Below, in pieces: positions 37,081 to 45,053 of a stretch of 64,000 nucleotides of DNA; positions within the stretch are counted from its first letter, which is position 1; every line of letters begins with the position of its first letter. The notes below the pieces were generated by a model. It did no database searches. It saw nothing but the letters and a program-made list of their open reading frames with translations, and was not told the DNA's origin. Origin of the DNA: Kitasatospora kifunensis (GTDB taxonomy: Bacteria; Actinomycetota; Actinomycetes; Streptomycetales; Streptomycetaceae); assembly GCF_014203855.1 (NCBI RefSeq), contig NZ_JACHJV010000001.1, positions 6,882,001 to 6,946,000 of the forward strand. The letters run 5' to 3'. A program made the position numbers and the translations under genes.

Positions 37081-37953
37081 TCACCAGCCGCCGGCGGCGG
37101 CGATCAATTCATGCTTGACCTCGGGCGGCAGCTCGGCGGACAAGGCGTCGATGTTCTCGGCCAGCCGCTCGGTCGAGGACGTCCCGGGGATGGCCACGAT
37201 GGAGCGGGAGTAATGCAGTACCCATGCCAGGGCGAGCTGTGCCGGGCTTGCCCCACCCGCTTTCTCGGTGAGCCGGCCGAGATGCCGGTTCGTCCTGCTC
37301 AGATGGCCGCGGAACAATGGTTCACAGGCGATGAAGGCGATGCCGTCCCTTTCGCACTCCCGCACGACGTCCACGTTGGCGCGGTGGTCCAGGAGATGGA
37401 AGCGCCCCTGCACGGATGCGATCGTGAAATGCTGGACGACCTCGCGATACTGCTGCACCGACACGTTCGAGAGTCCGATATGACGGATCTTGCCCTGGGC
37501 CTGGAGGTCGCTCAGGGCACCGATCTGGTCCAGTAGCGGGACAGCCGGATCGGCCCTGTGCAGTTGGTAGAGGTCGATGCAGTCGGTCCGCAGCCGTTGC
37601 AGAGACGCCTCGACACATGTACGTAGATAGGCCGGTTCACCCCGGCAGGTCCAGCTGTTCGGCCCGGAGCGCACCAGCCCGCCCTTCGTGGCCACGACCA
37701 GGTCACCTCGGTACGGGTACAGGGCCTCGGCGATCAGGGCCTCGTTGAGATGGGGCCCGTAGGCGTCCGCCGTGTCGATGAAGTTGGCGCCCAGATCCAC
37801 CGCCACCCGCAGCACCCGCGTCGCCTGGTCGCTGTCGCGTGGCGGCCCCCAGACCCCGTCGCCGGTGAGCTGCATCGCGCCGAACCCGAGGCGTCGTACC
37901 GGAAGGTCGCCGCCGAGGGCGAACCAGGAGGACTCACTCCCACCGAGCGCCAT
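37081..37953 (-). CDS. aldo/keto reductase
   Basis: The 290-residue protein starts at ATG 37953 with GGAG upstream. The catalytic tetrad is recognisable: Asp/Tyr in FIDTADAYGPH, Lys in VVATKGGLVR and His in LYQLHRADP. The C-terminal NADPH-binding part contains VAIPGTSSTERLAENI. It is a cytoplasmic NADPH-dependent reductase of a carbonyl group, substrate unknown. It is placed between the kinase-like and DUF483-like genes of the operon. Confidence 0.9.
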   Translation of the reverse strand: MALGGSESSWFALGGDLPVRRLGFGAMQLTGDGVWGPPRDSDQATRVLRVAVDLGANFIDTADAYGPHLNEALIAEALYPYRGDLVVATKGGLVRSGPNSWTCRGEPAYLRTCVEASLQRLRTDCIDLYQLHRADPAVPLLDQIGALSDLQAQGKIRHIGLSNVSVQQYREVVQHFTIASVQGRFHLLDHRANVDVVRECERDGIAFIACEPLFRGHLSRTNRHLGRLTEKAGGASPAQLALAWVLHYSRSIVAIPGTSSTERLAENIDALSAELPPEVKHELIAAAGGW

Positions 37954-37976
37954 GTGCCTTTCTCCTTCCGTGACGA

Positions 37977-38603
37977 TCAGCCGAGGTAGTGTCCTGAGCG
38001 CAACGCGTCGAGCACGTCCTCGGAGGCGGATCCGTCGGTTCGGATGAGGTCCGTCAAGGAGCACAGCACTCCGTTGTCCGCCAGTCGCTGATAGGCGGCA
38101 TTCACTTGGGCAAGCACGTCGAGAGTCTCGTACACCTTGCGACCGCCGCCCCGCTTGTCGATGCGTTGCAAGGCTTCGGAGGTGTCGATGTCGACCAGCA
38201 CCGTGGCGTCGGGAAAAACGAGCCCTGCCTCGACATATCGCTCCAGAACCTGCTCCGCCGGGATTCCCTCCAGGGCTTCGAGGTAAGGCGCGTCCGAGAT
38301 CAGCGAGCGGTCACCGATCAGCGGCCCCCATTTCATCAGATGGTTCTCGATGATCTGGTCATAGGTCGCACGGCGATCCGCCACATGAGCCGTGAGCAGG
38401 TCCTCGAGGGTATATCCACCCCACCGCTCGCGGAAGGCGAGGATGGTCGACGTCGCTGCCGGGACGAGCCAGCCGTGCTGCCCGAGAAGGAAGACATCCA
38501 GCCCTTGCGACTCGCAGAAGCCTTCGAGACGGTCGCGGATCGAGGACTTGCCGGCGCCGTTGATGCCCTCGATGGCGACGAAGGAATTCCTGAGGCTGCT
38601 CAT
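37977..38603 (-). CDS. thymidylate-kinase-like P-loop kinase
   Basis: The 208-residue protein contains a P-loop FVAIEGINGAGKSSIRDRL, a DRSLISDAPYLEAL segment like the DRY/DR motif of thymidylate kinase, and TVLVDIDTSEALQRIDKRGG (lid region). It is the length of dTMP kinase, but its position in a biosynthetic operon, overlapping the oxygenase gene by ATGA, suggests it phosphorylates another substrate or a peptide intermediate. A moonlighting or resistance role is possible. This is inference from context. Confidence 0.8.
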   Translation of the reverse strand: MSSLRNSFVAIEGINGAGKSSIRDRLEGFCESQGLDVFLLGQHGWLVPAATSTILAFRERWGGYTLEDLLTAHVADRRATYDQIIENHLMKWGPLIGDRSLISDAPYLEALEGIPAEQVLERYVEAGLVFPDATVLVDIDTSEALQRIDKRGGGRKVYETLDVLAQVNAAYQRLADNGVLCSLTDLIRTDGSASEDVLDALRSGHYLG

Positions 38604-39271
38604 GAGCCGAGGAATCCGATCAGCTTGGACGCGACGCCGCGCCCGACCGGCTCTGTTCCATGGATGACCTGAGTCCCCGTGCACAGCGCGTCACCCGCCT
38701 GGACACTGGTACGCCAGCGGGTCCTTTTTGAGGTGCGGAACGAGTCGTTGTGGTAGTCGAGTCCGTGCTGCAGCAGTCCGTTGTCCGACCAGACCCGCCC
38801 GTCGGCGAAAGTCTCCACGAAGAACTCTCCACCGGATTCGGGGCTGTCGATCAGCAGACTCACCGACGCTACTTTCGGCTGGTCCGGATCTGTCTCGTTC
38901 TGCGGATAGTCCGCGTGCGGGGTGATGAACTGGCCTGCCGCGTACTCCACGTAGAACCAGTCCATGGAGCGGCGGACGCTCGGGAAGATCGGAAGGATGT
39001 CGTCCAGCCGGCGCAGGATGGCCCGCTGTGCGATCTCGGCTATGGCGACCGGGAGTTCGTCGAACTCGATCCGACCCAGCGGCTCGTACACCTCCTTGGC
39101 ACGGTCGACCGACTCGTCGTCGATCCGGTGCACGGATCGGTTCCGTCGCTCCACGGCGAACTCGGTCCGGTGCGGACCGAGGGCGTCCGCCACCAGCAAG
39201 CGGATCCGGGTCAGCTCGGCGGGCAGCAACAGACCTTCGATGCTGCCGATACGCAATGTCTCGTGCATCAC
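38600..39271 (-). CDS. 2-oxoglutarate/Fe(II)-dependent oxygenase-like protein
   Basis: The 223-residue protein begins at GTG 39271 (GTGA overlap with the upstream gene, GGAGG six bases before). The iron triad is visible: His119-x-Asp121 in GQFITPHADYP and His204 in QVIHGTEPVGRG, with Arg211 or Lys216 available for 2OG. The jelly-roll pattern resembles prolyl-4-hydroxylase-type enzymes. It likely hydroxylates an amino-acid side chain of the operon's product. Confidence 0.75.
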   Translation of the reverse strand: MMHETLRIGSIEGLLLPAELTRIRLLVADALGPHRTEFAVERRNRSVHRIDDESVDRAKEVYEPLGRIEFDELPVAIAEIAQRAILRRLDDILPIFPSVRRSMDWFYVEYAAGQFITPHADYPQNETDPDQPKVASVSLLIDSPESGGEFFVETFADGRVWSDNGLLQHGLDYHNDSFRTSKRTRWRTSVQAGDALCTGTQVIHGTEPVGRGVASKLIGFLGS

Positions 39272-40137
39272 TCGATTCCTCCGCCGGACTTCTTCACGCG
39301 CCAGGTGTCCCAGGGCGAGTGAAACGGGAAGTATGAACGATTCCAGTACGGATAGTGGTAGGACACAAGTTCGGCGACGATGGACTCATTCGGACTGTCC
39401 GTGAAGATCAGGTCGGGGGAATTCGCGAACAGGAATTCACCGACCCGGTCCCGGCGCTCGACGAGCCCTCTGCGCAGGGCGCCATCGAGGGGCATCTCCA
39501 GACGCCGCATGCAGTGCTCGAACTCCAAGCAGGCAGCCAGCAGTTGTGCTGTTGGCTCGAACGCACGGATGGGCTGAGGCGCCCCGCTGTCAGCCGCATG
39601 CTCCTCCAGTACCGCGTACCACGCCCTCAGGACGACGCCACTGCTCACGGCCAGCAGATCCACCGAGCACTGATCGGCGTCCCAGGACTCGTCGGCGACC
39701 AGCACCGGGTGATCGTGAGGCCGGCCGTTGGTGAGCAGAATCCGGCCACCGGACAGGACGGGAAGGCTCAAGTGCTGTGTGTCGGCCAGCAGAGAGAGCC
39801 CGGCCGACAGCACCGCGGTGGTTCGCTCCCCGGCGAGTCGTTCGCCGTACACCGTGAAGCTGCCGACCTCGGTGTGCACCGAGGCGATCTGCGGTAGGTC
39901 GGCCCCCCGGCAGCACGCCGGCCCGTGCTCGCCCGACGGCGTGAACGATCCGGGCAAGGCCTGGACTGCGTTCCCGATCCAGAGGCAGTGCGACCAGATG
40001 GTGCGGCCTTCGAGTGGATGTGCCCACTGCCGGTTCCGCTTCGACCCGGCCCACTCGCGGCCGATCTCCAGTGTCTTGCCCAATCCCGCGGTCTCCGGCT
40101 GGCCGGCGCCCGGTCCCTGCTTGACGGGTCCGCTCAT
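39268..40137 (-). CDS. uncharacterised protein of the operon
   Basis: This 289-residue protein is not assigned to a known family. Landmarks are RTIWSHCLWIGNAVQALPG, HTEVGSFTVYGERLAGERTT, VLSGGRILLTNGRPHDHPVL and a C-terminal FHSPWDTWRVKKSGG. It has no signal peptide or obvious membrane helix, and no nucleotide-binding motif. It is coupled by 4-bp overlaps to the methyltransferase upstream and the oxygenase downstream, so it is co-translated with them. Confidence 0.7.
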   Translation of the reverse strand: MSGPVKQGPGAGQPETAGLGKTLEIGREWAGSKRNRQWAHPLEGRTIWSHCLWIGNAVQALPGSFTPSGEHGPACCRGADLPQIASVHTEVGSFTVYGERLAGERTTAVLSAGLSLLADTQHLSLPVLSGGRILLTNGRPHDHPVLVADESWDADQCSVDLLAVSSGVVLRAWYAVLEEHAADSGAPQPIRAFEPTAQLLAACLEFEHCMRRLEMPLDGALRRGLVERRDRVGEFLFANSPDLIFTDSPNESIVAELVSYHYPYWNRSYFPFHSPWDTWRVKKSGGGIE

Positions 40138-40790
40138 GACTTGCGGTATTCGATGAAGGCGAGATCCCCCGAACCGACCAGGACCCGGCCCGTCACGCCG
40201 AGTGGGCCGAAGTAGTCGTCACAGGCCTTTTTCACGCCCGGCAGACCGTCCCAGGCCCGCGGATTGCGTTCGGAGTCGCAGTAGTCGTCGATCAGGATCG
40301 ATCCTCCAGTGGCGAGCTGCGGCCAGACATGCTGCAGACTGACCAGGATCGAGTTGTAGAAGTCGCCGTCCAGGTAGGCGAAAGCCACCTGCGACGGCAG
40401 CTGGCTCGGCAACGTGTCCTCGAACCAGCCGGGATGGATGTCCGGCAGCGGGACTCCCCAGTGTGCGAACGACTCATGGACGGCGTCGATCGACGTCCGG
40501 CAGTCGCCTTCCTTCAGGTAGGCATCGAAGGCGGACGGTTTGGGGAGGCCCTCGAAGGAGTCGAAGAGATGGAGTTCGCGTGCCGGATCCTCGGTCGCTA
40601 TCACCATGCCGAAGAAGACGCTGGTCAGGCCCGCGTTGCAGCCGAGTTCGACGACGGCACCGGGGACCCCTCCCCTGAGCACACTCAGAAGTGCCCAGTA
40701 GAGGTTCGAGAGCCGATCGATATCAGTCATGTTCTCGTTGGCAGCGGCGAGCTCATAGATCACCGCGTTGCCCGATGTGAGCTGTGTCAT
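40134..40790 (-). CDS. TylF/MycF-type O-methyltransferase
   Basis: The 218-residue protein has SAM-binding VVELGCNAGLTSVFFG, the family-typical LHLFDSFEGLP, and the metal-site segments AFAYLDGDFYNS and ILIDDYCDSER. These point to the Mg-dependent TylF/MycF family, which methylates sugar or other hydroxyls in natural products. The start ATG 40790 overlaps the preceding stop by one base (TAATG). A phenolic, hydroxyamino-acid or sugar hydroxyl could be the target; no glycosyltransferase lies in the operon. Confidence 0.85.
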   Translation of the reverse strand: MTQLTSGNAVIYELAAANENMTDIDRLSNLYWALLSVLRGGVPGAVVELGCNAGLTSVFFGMVIATEDPARELHLFDSFEGLPKPSAFDAYLKEGDCRTSIDAVHESFAHWGVPLPDIHPGWFEDTLPSQLPSQVAFAYLDGDFYNSILVSLQHVWPQLATGGSILIDDYCDSERNPRAWDGLPGVKKACDDYFGPLGVTGRVLVGSGDLAFIEYRKS

Positions 40791-42397
40791 TACTCTGCTC
40801 CAACTCTGCGCAGTCTGACGTCCCGTGCCCGTGGAAGGTCGACGACGAGTTCGCCCGGCGCTCGCCGGATCAACATCCCGTGCCCGACCCATGCGTATGT
40901 GTCGACCTGAGTGAGGCTGCGCGAAGAACGCGCCGTTCTGAGCCTGGCCTCGCCGGCCTGTTCCTCCCAGAGAAACCTCAATCCCAGGTCGGCCTGGGCG
41001 AATACCTCCGCGGTCGCTCCCCTGTTCTCCGCGTCCCTCGGCGATCCCGTCCCGGCCAGCGTCGCGAGGACCAGTCGCCGGCCGCTGGTGCGCCAGATGA
41101 TCTCAATCGCCGGGCCGGTTCCCTCGCAGTCCGACGAAATCACTTGTAGTGAACCGGGGTTATCGGTCCACAGGCCGTCGTTGTCCTTGCGGAACGACAT
41201 CGTCCCGCCATTGTTCTCCAGGACCAGGCAGTCGCCCGTCCGGCGCACCCGCCAGAGCGAGCCGTCCGTATGTGACCAGTAGATGCCGTTGCGCGGAGCG
41301 GGCCGACCGGTAGCTGCGTCGGCGGAGCAGTCAGGCTCCTGCCGGAGAACGGGTTCCGACTCCACCGTAGAGCCGGATCCTGCCAGGCCGTCCCTGACCT
41401 GGTCCGCGACCTGGTCGGCTTCGACATCCGGACGGTTGGCCAGCACCACCACCGTGGTGCCCGCCTCGTCCGTCCACACGGCGGAGCGGAATCCGAAGCG
41501 TGCGCCGGCGTGGCCGAAGAGCAACTGCCCGCGTCGGGTCCGGACCGAGCGCCCCAGATGCCAGATCCCGTTGACCCCGGCGCGCTCGCGGCGAGTTGAC
41601 CGGGCCTTCTCCCTGAGGACCGAGTCGACGCTCGTGCTGATGGCGACAGAGCGCTCCCACCGCACGAGATCCGCGACGGAGGAGAAGACGCCGTGTGGTC
41701 CGATGGTCGAATCCGACGTGTCGGCAAGCTGCCAGCCGTCCCCGGCCGGCTGGGGACGGTACGACCTGGCTCTCCCCGGAATCAACTGCTCCGGCGATGA
41801 TTTGAAGAGCGAGTCCTCCATGCCGATAGCATCGAACAGGCAGGACCGCGCAATGGCTGCCAGGCTTTTTCCGCTGATCTTTCTGACGACCTCGGCCAGC
41901 AGGAGGTAGTGGCTGTTGGAATAATGCGGTCCGGTCGGGCCTAAGGGAGGTTGGGAAAGGATCAGCCTGCTGACGTCCTGCTGGCTCCAGAAATCCCAGG
42001 ACCGCTGGCCGGCAAGCGCCAGAATGGCTTCGTAGTCGCGGATGCCGACATCATGGTCGGCCAATTGGCGCAGGGTGACGCCCTGGAACGCTTCGGAGGT
42101 CCGTAAGAAGTCTGACACCGGTTCGTCGAGCCTCGCCTCGTCCGCCAATCGGCTCACCAGGACACGGCCGGTCATTTGTTTTGCGACAGATCCTATCTCG
42201 AATCTCGTCGTTGCGGACAGGAGTACTCCACTCTCCAAATCCGCGTATCCGGCCGCACCATACTCGAGCCCATTGCCCTGAGCCACCCCGATGAGTGCTC
42301 CCGGAACCCGGTCCTCGCCGTCGGTGGGGGCGATTCGCCTGCACAGTTCATCGAGTTTGGTGCTCCTGCACAGGTCCAACGGCTCTGTCCCAGTCAT
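40790..42397 (-). CDS. beta-lactamase-fold serine hydrolase (PF00144 type)
   Basis: The 535-residue protein carries the SxxK motif as S70-VAK in FEIGSVAKQMTG, a Tyr motif in HYSNSHYLLLAEVV (YSN) and HAG in LLFGHAGARFGF. The last 170 residues form an additional beta-rich domain with repeated RxxGxxLVL-like strands, as in D-aminopeptidase/PBP-like members. No signal peptide is seen, so it acts in the cytoplasm. In natural-product clusters such proteins serve as thioesterases, transacylases or peptidases. It directly follows the carrier-protein gene (ATGA overlap), which suggests that it acts on carrier-bound intermediates. Confidence 0.85.
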   Translation of the reverse strand: MTGTEPLDLCRSTKLDELCRRIAPTDGEDRVPGALIGVAQGNGLEYGAAGYADLESGVLLSATTRFEIGSVAKQMTGRVLVSRLADEARLDEPVSDFLRTSEAFQGVTLRQLADHDVGIRDYEAILALAGQRSWDFWSQQDVSRLILSQPPLGPTGPHYSNSHYLLLAEVVRKISGKSLAAIARSCLFDAIGMEDSLFKSSPEQLIPGRARSYRPQPAGDGWQLADTSDSTIGPHGVFSSVADLVRWERSVAISTSVDSVLREKARSTRRERAGVNGIWHLGRSVRTRRGQLLFGHAGARFGFRSAVWTDEAGTTVVVLANRPDVEADQVADQVRDGLAGSGSTVESEPVLRQEPDCSADAATGRPAPRNGIYWSHTDGSLWRVRRTGDCLVLENNGGTMSFRKDNDGLWTDNPGSLQVISSDCEGTGPAIEIIWRTSGRRLVLATLAGTGSPRDAENRGATAEVFAQADLGLRFLWEEQAGEARLRTARSSRSLTQVDTYAWVGHGMLIRRAPGELVVDLPRARDVRLRRVGAE

Positions 42398-42666
42398 GTG
42401 ACCTCCATGGCACGCCAGGCGGCCAGCGCGAGTTCCTGCGGGGTGCTGTGAAAGAATATTTCACCGGCCGAGATCCGGACTCCGGAGTACACACTGAGCC
42501 GTGCCGCGATCATCGCCGCATCCACGGAGCTGCCGGCGAGCGCGAAGAAGTCCTCGTCCATGCTTCCGGTAGACTCCGGAAACACTTCCCGCCATACGCT
42601 GGACAGAAAATCCTGAATATCCCTCAGGCGAGTTCCGCGACCAGCATCAGGGTCGCTCCCCGTCAT
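42394..42666 (-). CDS. free-standing peptidyl carrier protein
   Basis: The 90-residue protein has the four-helix carrier pattern: IQDFLSSVWREVFPES, DEDFFALAGSSVDAAMIAAR and ISAGEIFFHSTPQELALAAW. The phosphopantetheine site is the first Ser of AGSS (normally GGxS), shifted to A-G-S-S but otherwise in register. It lies between two beta-lactamase-fold genes with 4-bp overlaps on both sides. It is the obvious partner of the cysteine-specific adenylation protein in the same operon. Confidence 0.85.
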   Translation of the reverse strand: MTGSDPDAGRGTRLRDIQDFLSSVWREVFPESTGSMDEDFFALAGSSVDAAMIAARLSVYSGVRISAGEIFFHSTPQELALAAWRAMEVT

Positions 42667-43799
42667 GCCAGGCCCAGATCCTCGTAGATTTTCTCGGCCA
42701 GCCGGAACATTCGCTGGCCATGAGCCATACCCTCGATCTGACCGTTCACGAACACCACGACCAGTGCTTTCGTGCGTGGGTCGCAGAAGCTGAGGAAGCA
42801 GGACTCACCCTTGTGTCCGAAAGTCGAGATGGCACAGTGCGGCCCGTAGCTCATCCAGAACTTGTCGTAGTGCCGACTTTCGAGTTCCACTCCGAGTCCG
42901 AAATCGATCATGGCTCCAGAGCCGGCTTCCGGCACACCGACGCGATGGCGCGCGGTCATGGCCCAGGCACCCGACTGGCTGATCCAGTCGTTGCTGCGGC
43001 CCTCGCGCGCGGCAAGCAGCTCCCGGTAGAACTTCGCGATGTCGGTGCTGGGAGCGCGTACTCCGGCGGAAGGGATCGCCCACTCCGGATTCGGGCTCAC
43101 TTTGGGGCGGGGCTCAGCGCCGGTGCAGTCGTAGAGAACGGCCAATCGGCCCTCCGCCTCGTACTGCTTTGCCGTGGTAGCGGGCATTCCCAGCCAGGAG
43201 TCGGTCATTCCCAGAGGAAGGAAGACCTCCTGCCGCATGACGTCCTGCAGTGGCCGGCCGAAGACGTTCTCCAGCACTCGACCGGTCAGGGTGAACGGCC
43301 AGGACAGATACTGCACGCTGCCGGTTCCGCCGGCTCCCGCCAGGACATACGTCTCGGCGATGAGCCGCACGGCCAGGGGCAACGGAGCGAACAGATCCGG
43401 TTCTGCCGCCGTCGCCCTGGAACCGGAGATCGAATGACTCACACAGTCCGCGAGGGAGATCCCGCCGAGAGAGGTTTCCCGCAGCTCGGGAAGAAAACGG
43501 CCGAGCGGATCGGTGAGCGCCAGCAGCCCCTGCTCCATGGCGCGGACCAGAGCCGCTGCCAGCATGGGCTTGGACGCGCACAGGAGAATGCCGAGCGTAT
43601 CGTCCCGCATCGCCACATCCGGCGCAGCCAGCCCTGCCGAGGCGACCAGCGGCTCGCCGTCGCGTACCTCTACCGACATCTGAATTCCGACGTGGTCACC
43701 GCGTTCGAATCCGCCTTCGAGCCACCGCAGCGCAGTCGGAAGCGTCTCGCGAGCTCGGATCCATTCAGCTGAGTAGTCGGTACCAGCCGCCTCGGCCAT
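42663..43799 (-). CDS. beta-lactamase-fold hydrolase with Cys at the nucleophile position
   Basis: The 378-residue protein belongs to the PF00144 esterase/beta-lactamase family: late motif CAISTFGHKGESCFLSF (HKG) and AETYVLAGAGGTGSVQYLSW. The SxxK motif reads C74-A-S-K in LGILLCASKPMLAAAL, so the residue that normally carries the acyl group is Cys unless Ser76 is used. No signal peptide is present. It overlaps the carrier-protein gene by 4 bp, suggesting a thiol-dependent transacylase or hydrolase acting on carrier-bound or peptide substrates. Confidence 0.82.
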   Translation of the reverse strand: MAEAAGTDYSAEWIRARETLPTALRWLEGGFERGDHVGIQMSVEVRDGEPLVASAGLAAPDVAMRDDTLGILLCASKPMLAAALVRAMEQGLLALTDPLGRFLPELRETSLGGISLADCVSHSISGSRATAAEPDLFAPLPLAVRLIAETYVLAGAGGTGSVQYLSWPFTLTGRVLENVFGRPLQDVMRQEVFLPLGMTDSWLGMPATTAKQYEAEGRLAVLYDCTGAEPRPKVSPNPEWAIPSAGVRAPSTDIAKFYRELLAAREGRSNDWISQSGAWAMTARHRVGVPEAGSGAMIDFGLGVELESRHYDKFWMSYGPHCAISTFGHKGESCFLSFCDPRTKALVVVFVNGQIEGMAHGQRMFRLAEKIYEDLGLA

Positions 43800-43841
43800 G
43801 ATTGTCCCTTGTTCGTCGTACCGTTCGCGGAATCGAGGGCA

Positions 43842-43883
43842 GGCGTTGTGGGTGCGCTATGAGCAGCAGGCACCCACAACGCC
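43842..43883 (-). terminator. 14-bp perfect stem-loop just after the small peptide gene
   Basis: GGCGTTGTGGGTGC (43842-43855) pairs perfectly with GCACCCACAACGCC (43870-43883) around a 14-base loop. It begins five bases after the stop codon of the 52-residue peptide gene and precedes the hydrolase gene by about 40 bp. Such structures often act as partial terminators or mRNA stabilisers after precursor genes, giving excess precursor over enzymes. No long U-run follows, so read-through is likely. Confidence 0.75.
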
Positions 43884-43888
43884 GCTTG

Positions 43889-44047
43889 TCAGCTCAGCCG
43901 TGCTGCGGCGACCCGCTTCCAGTCGTCACTGCTGATGCTCGACGTGTGGCGGGTGTCGCGCAGGCCCACCTCGTCCTCGGAGCTGTTGGCGACAGCCTCA
44001 AGGAAGTCGGCGAAGTCCTCACCGCTCTCGTGGAGTTCCTCGTTCAT
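43889..44047 (-). CDS. small peptide gene, putative RiPP precursor
   Basis: This is a 52-residue peptide starting at ATG 44047 with a perfect AGGAGGTGA Shine-Dalgarno six bases upstream. It begins MNEELHESGEDFADFLEAVA (acidic, leader-like) and ends SSISSDDWKRVAAARLS. The gene sits immediately downstream of a radical SAM/SPASM gene and an HExxH gene, and is followed by a stem-loop. This is the usual layout for a RiPP precursor with its maturases. The single Trp, in DDWKR, is a plausible site for a three-residue cyclophane made by the SPASM enzyme, and the HExxH protein could hydroxylate it. It contains no Cys. The core boundaries and modification are inferred. Confidence 0.8.
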   Translation of the reverse strand: MNEELHESGEDFADFLEAVANSSEDEVGLRDTRHTSSISSDDWKRVAAARLS

Positions 44048-44105
44048 TTGTTTCACCTCCTCTCGCTCGGGATGGGTGGACCACCGGATAGCGGCGGTTC
44101 ACTCC

Positions 44106-45053
44106 TCAGCCCTGCGGGCGTGACCCGTCCAGTGCTTCCGCGTACTCGCAGCGGATCAGGTCGGCAATTTCCTGGTCGCCCACGGCGCCGAGAGTCCTCT
44201 GGATCGCCTCGTATGCCGACGAGAGGCGATCGCGTTCTTGGTCGACGCGAATCTGGCAGTATTCGCGGACCATGGGATCGGCGGTAGTCCCGTGCAGTTT
44301 TGCAAGGTAGTTCGTGATGTGCGAGAATGCCGCGACCGAATGAAACATCGCATAGGAGGAACGCTTGCGTTCCTTCCAAGGAGAGTAGTACAGCTCCTCG
44401 GGGGCGAACGTCAGCCGCCGTGCCTCGATCGCGTCGTTGAGCCAGAGATGCACTGATTCGTGCAGGACTTCCTTGGCCAGGATCTCCGGGTTCGGGTACC
44501 AGTCCAGATAAACAGTCCCAGGAAGTGCCGTCGTCGTCCAGCTGTTGGCCTCCGCCCCGAAATCGATCCGCTTCATCAGGACAACGGCACCGGTCGCGTT
44601 CCGAACGATGCTCCCGTATCCGATGTGCTCCAGAACGGCGATGCTCCCGGCGACTGCGGAGCTACCTTCGATCGATGCGCCATGGTCTATCGCCAGGGGA
44701 TCGAGAACGTTCAGCGGAGCCTCGTCCGCGCCGATCCTGACGGCAATGGTGTGGGCCTTGTCGACAACAGCAGGAAACTGCTCCACCGACGTCCCGGCTC
44801 GCGCTGCATCGGGGAGCCAGGATGCCAGACGCTGGTGCGCGATGTCGTCGTTGCTGCTCTTGGCGGCTTGCAGCGCGGTCCGATAGAGGTGGTGGATCAG
44901 CGTCCATTGGAGCATGGGTTCCTGATACAGGCGAATGGATTCCACATAGGCCTTCGGGAGCGCTCGCAGCTTCGCGTTCAGACTGGCGGAGCGGGCACTC
45001 CGGTAGTCGGCTATGTCGGAGAGAACACGCTCGGCCGTCGCAGAGTCGGTCAT
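44106..45053 (-). CDS. HExxH-motif peptide-modifying protein
   Basis: The 315-residue protein carries EVLHESVHLWLNDAIEARRL with HESVH at 198-202. It is of the size and layout of the HExxH proteins that accompany radical SAM/SPASM maturases in actinobacterial RiPP loci. Some of these have been shown to be 2-oxoglutarate-dependent beta-hydroxylases rather than proteases. Further sequence includes SSYAMFHSVAAFSHITNYLA. The ATG overlaps the stop of the radical SAM gene (ATGA). It is 58 bp upstream of the small peptide gene, its likely substrate. A metallopeptidase function is the alternative. Confidence 0.82.
   Translation of the reverse strand: MTDSATAERVLSDIADYRSARSASLNAKLRALPKAYVESIRLYQEPMLQWTLIHHLYRTALQAAKSSNDDIAHQRLASWLPDAARAGTSVEQFPAVVDKAHTIAVRIGADEAPLNVLDPLAIDHGASIEGSSAVAGSIAVLEHIGYGSIVRNATGAVVLMKRIDFGAEANSWTTTALPGTVYLDWYPNPEILAKEVLHESVHLWLNDAIEARRLTFAPEELYYSPWKERKRSSYAMFHSVAAFSHITNYLAKLHGTTADPMVREYCQIRVDQERDRLSSAYEAIQRTLGAVGDQEIADLIRCEYAEALDGSRPQG

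Noticed and set aside
42663..43799. Secreted beta-lactamase giving antibiotic resistance
   Set aside because: It lacks a signal peptide and carries CASK in place of SxxK; its coupling to a carrier protein indicates a biosynthetic role.
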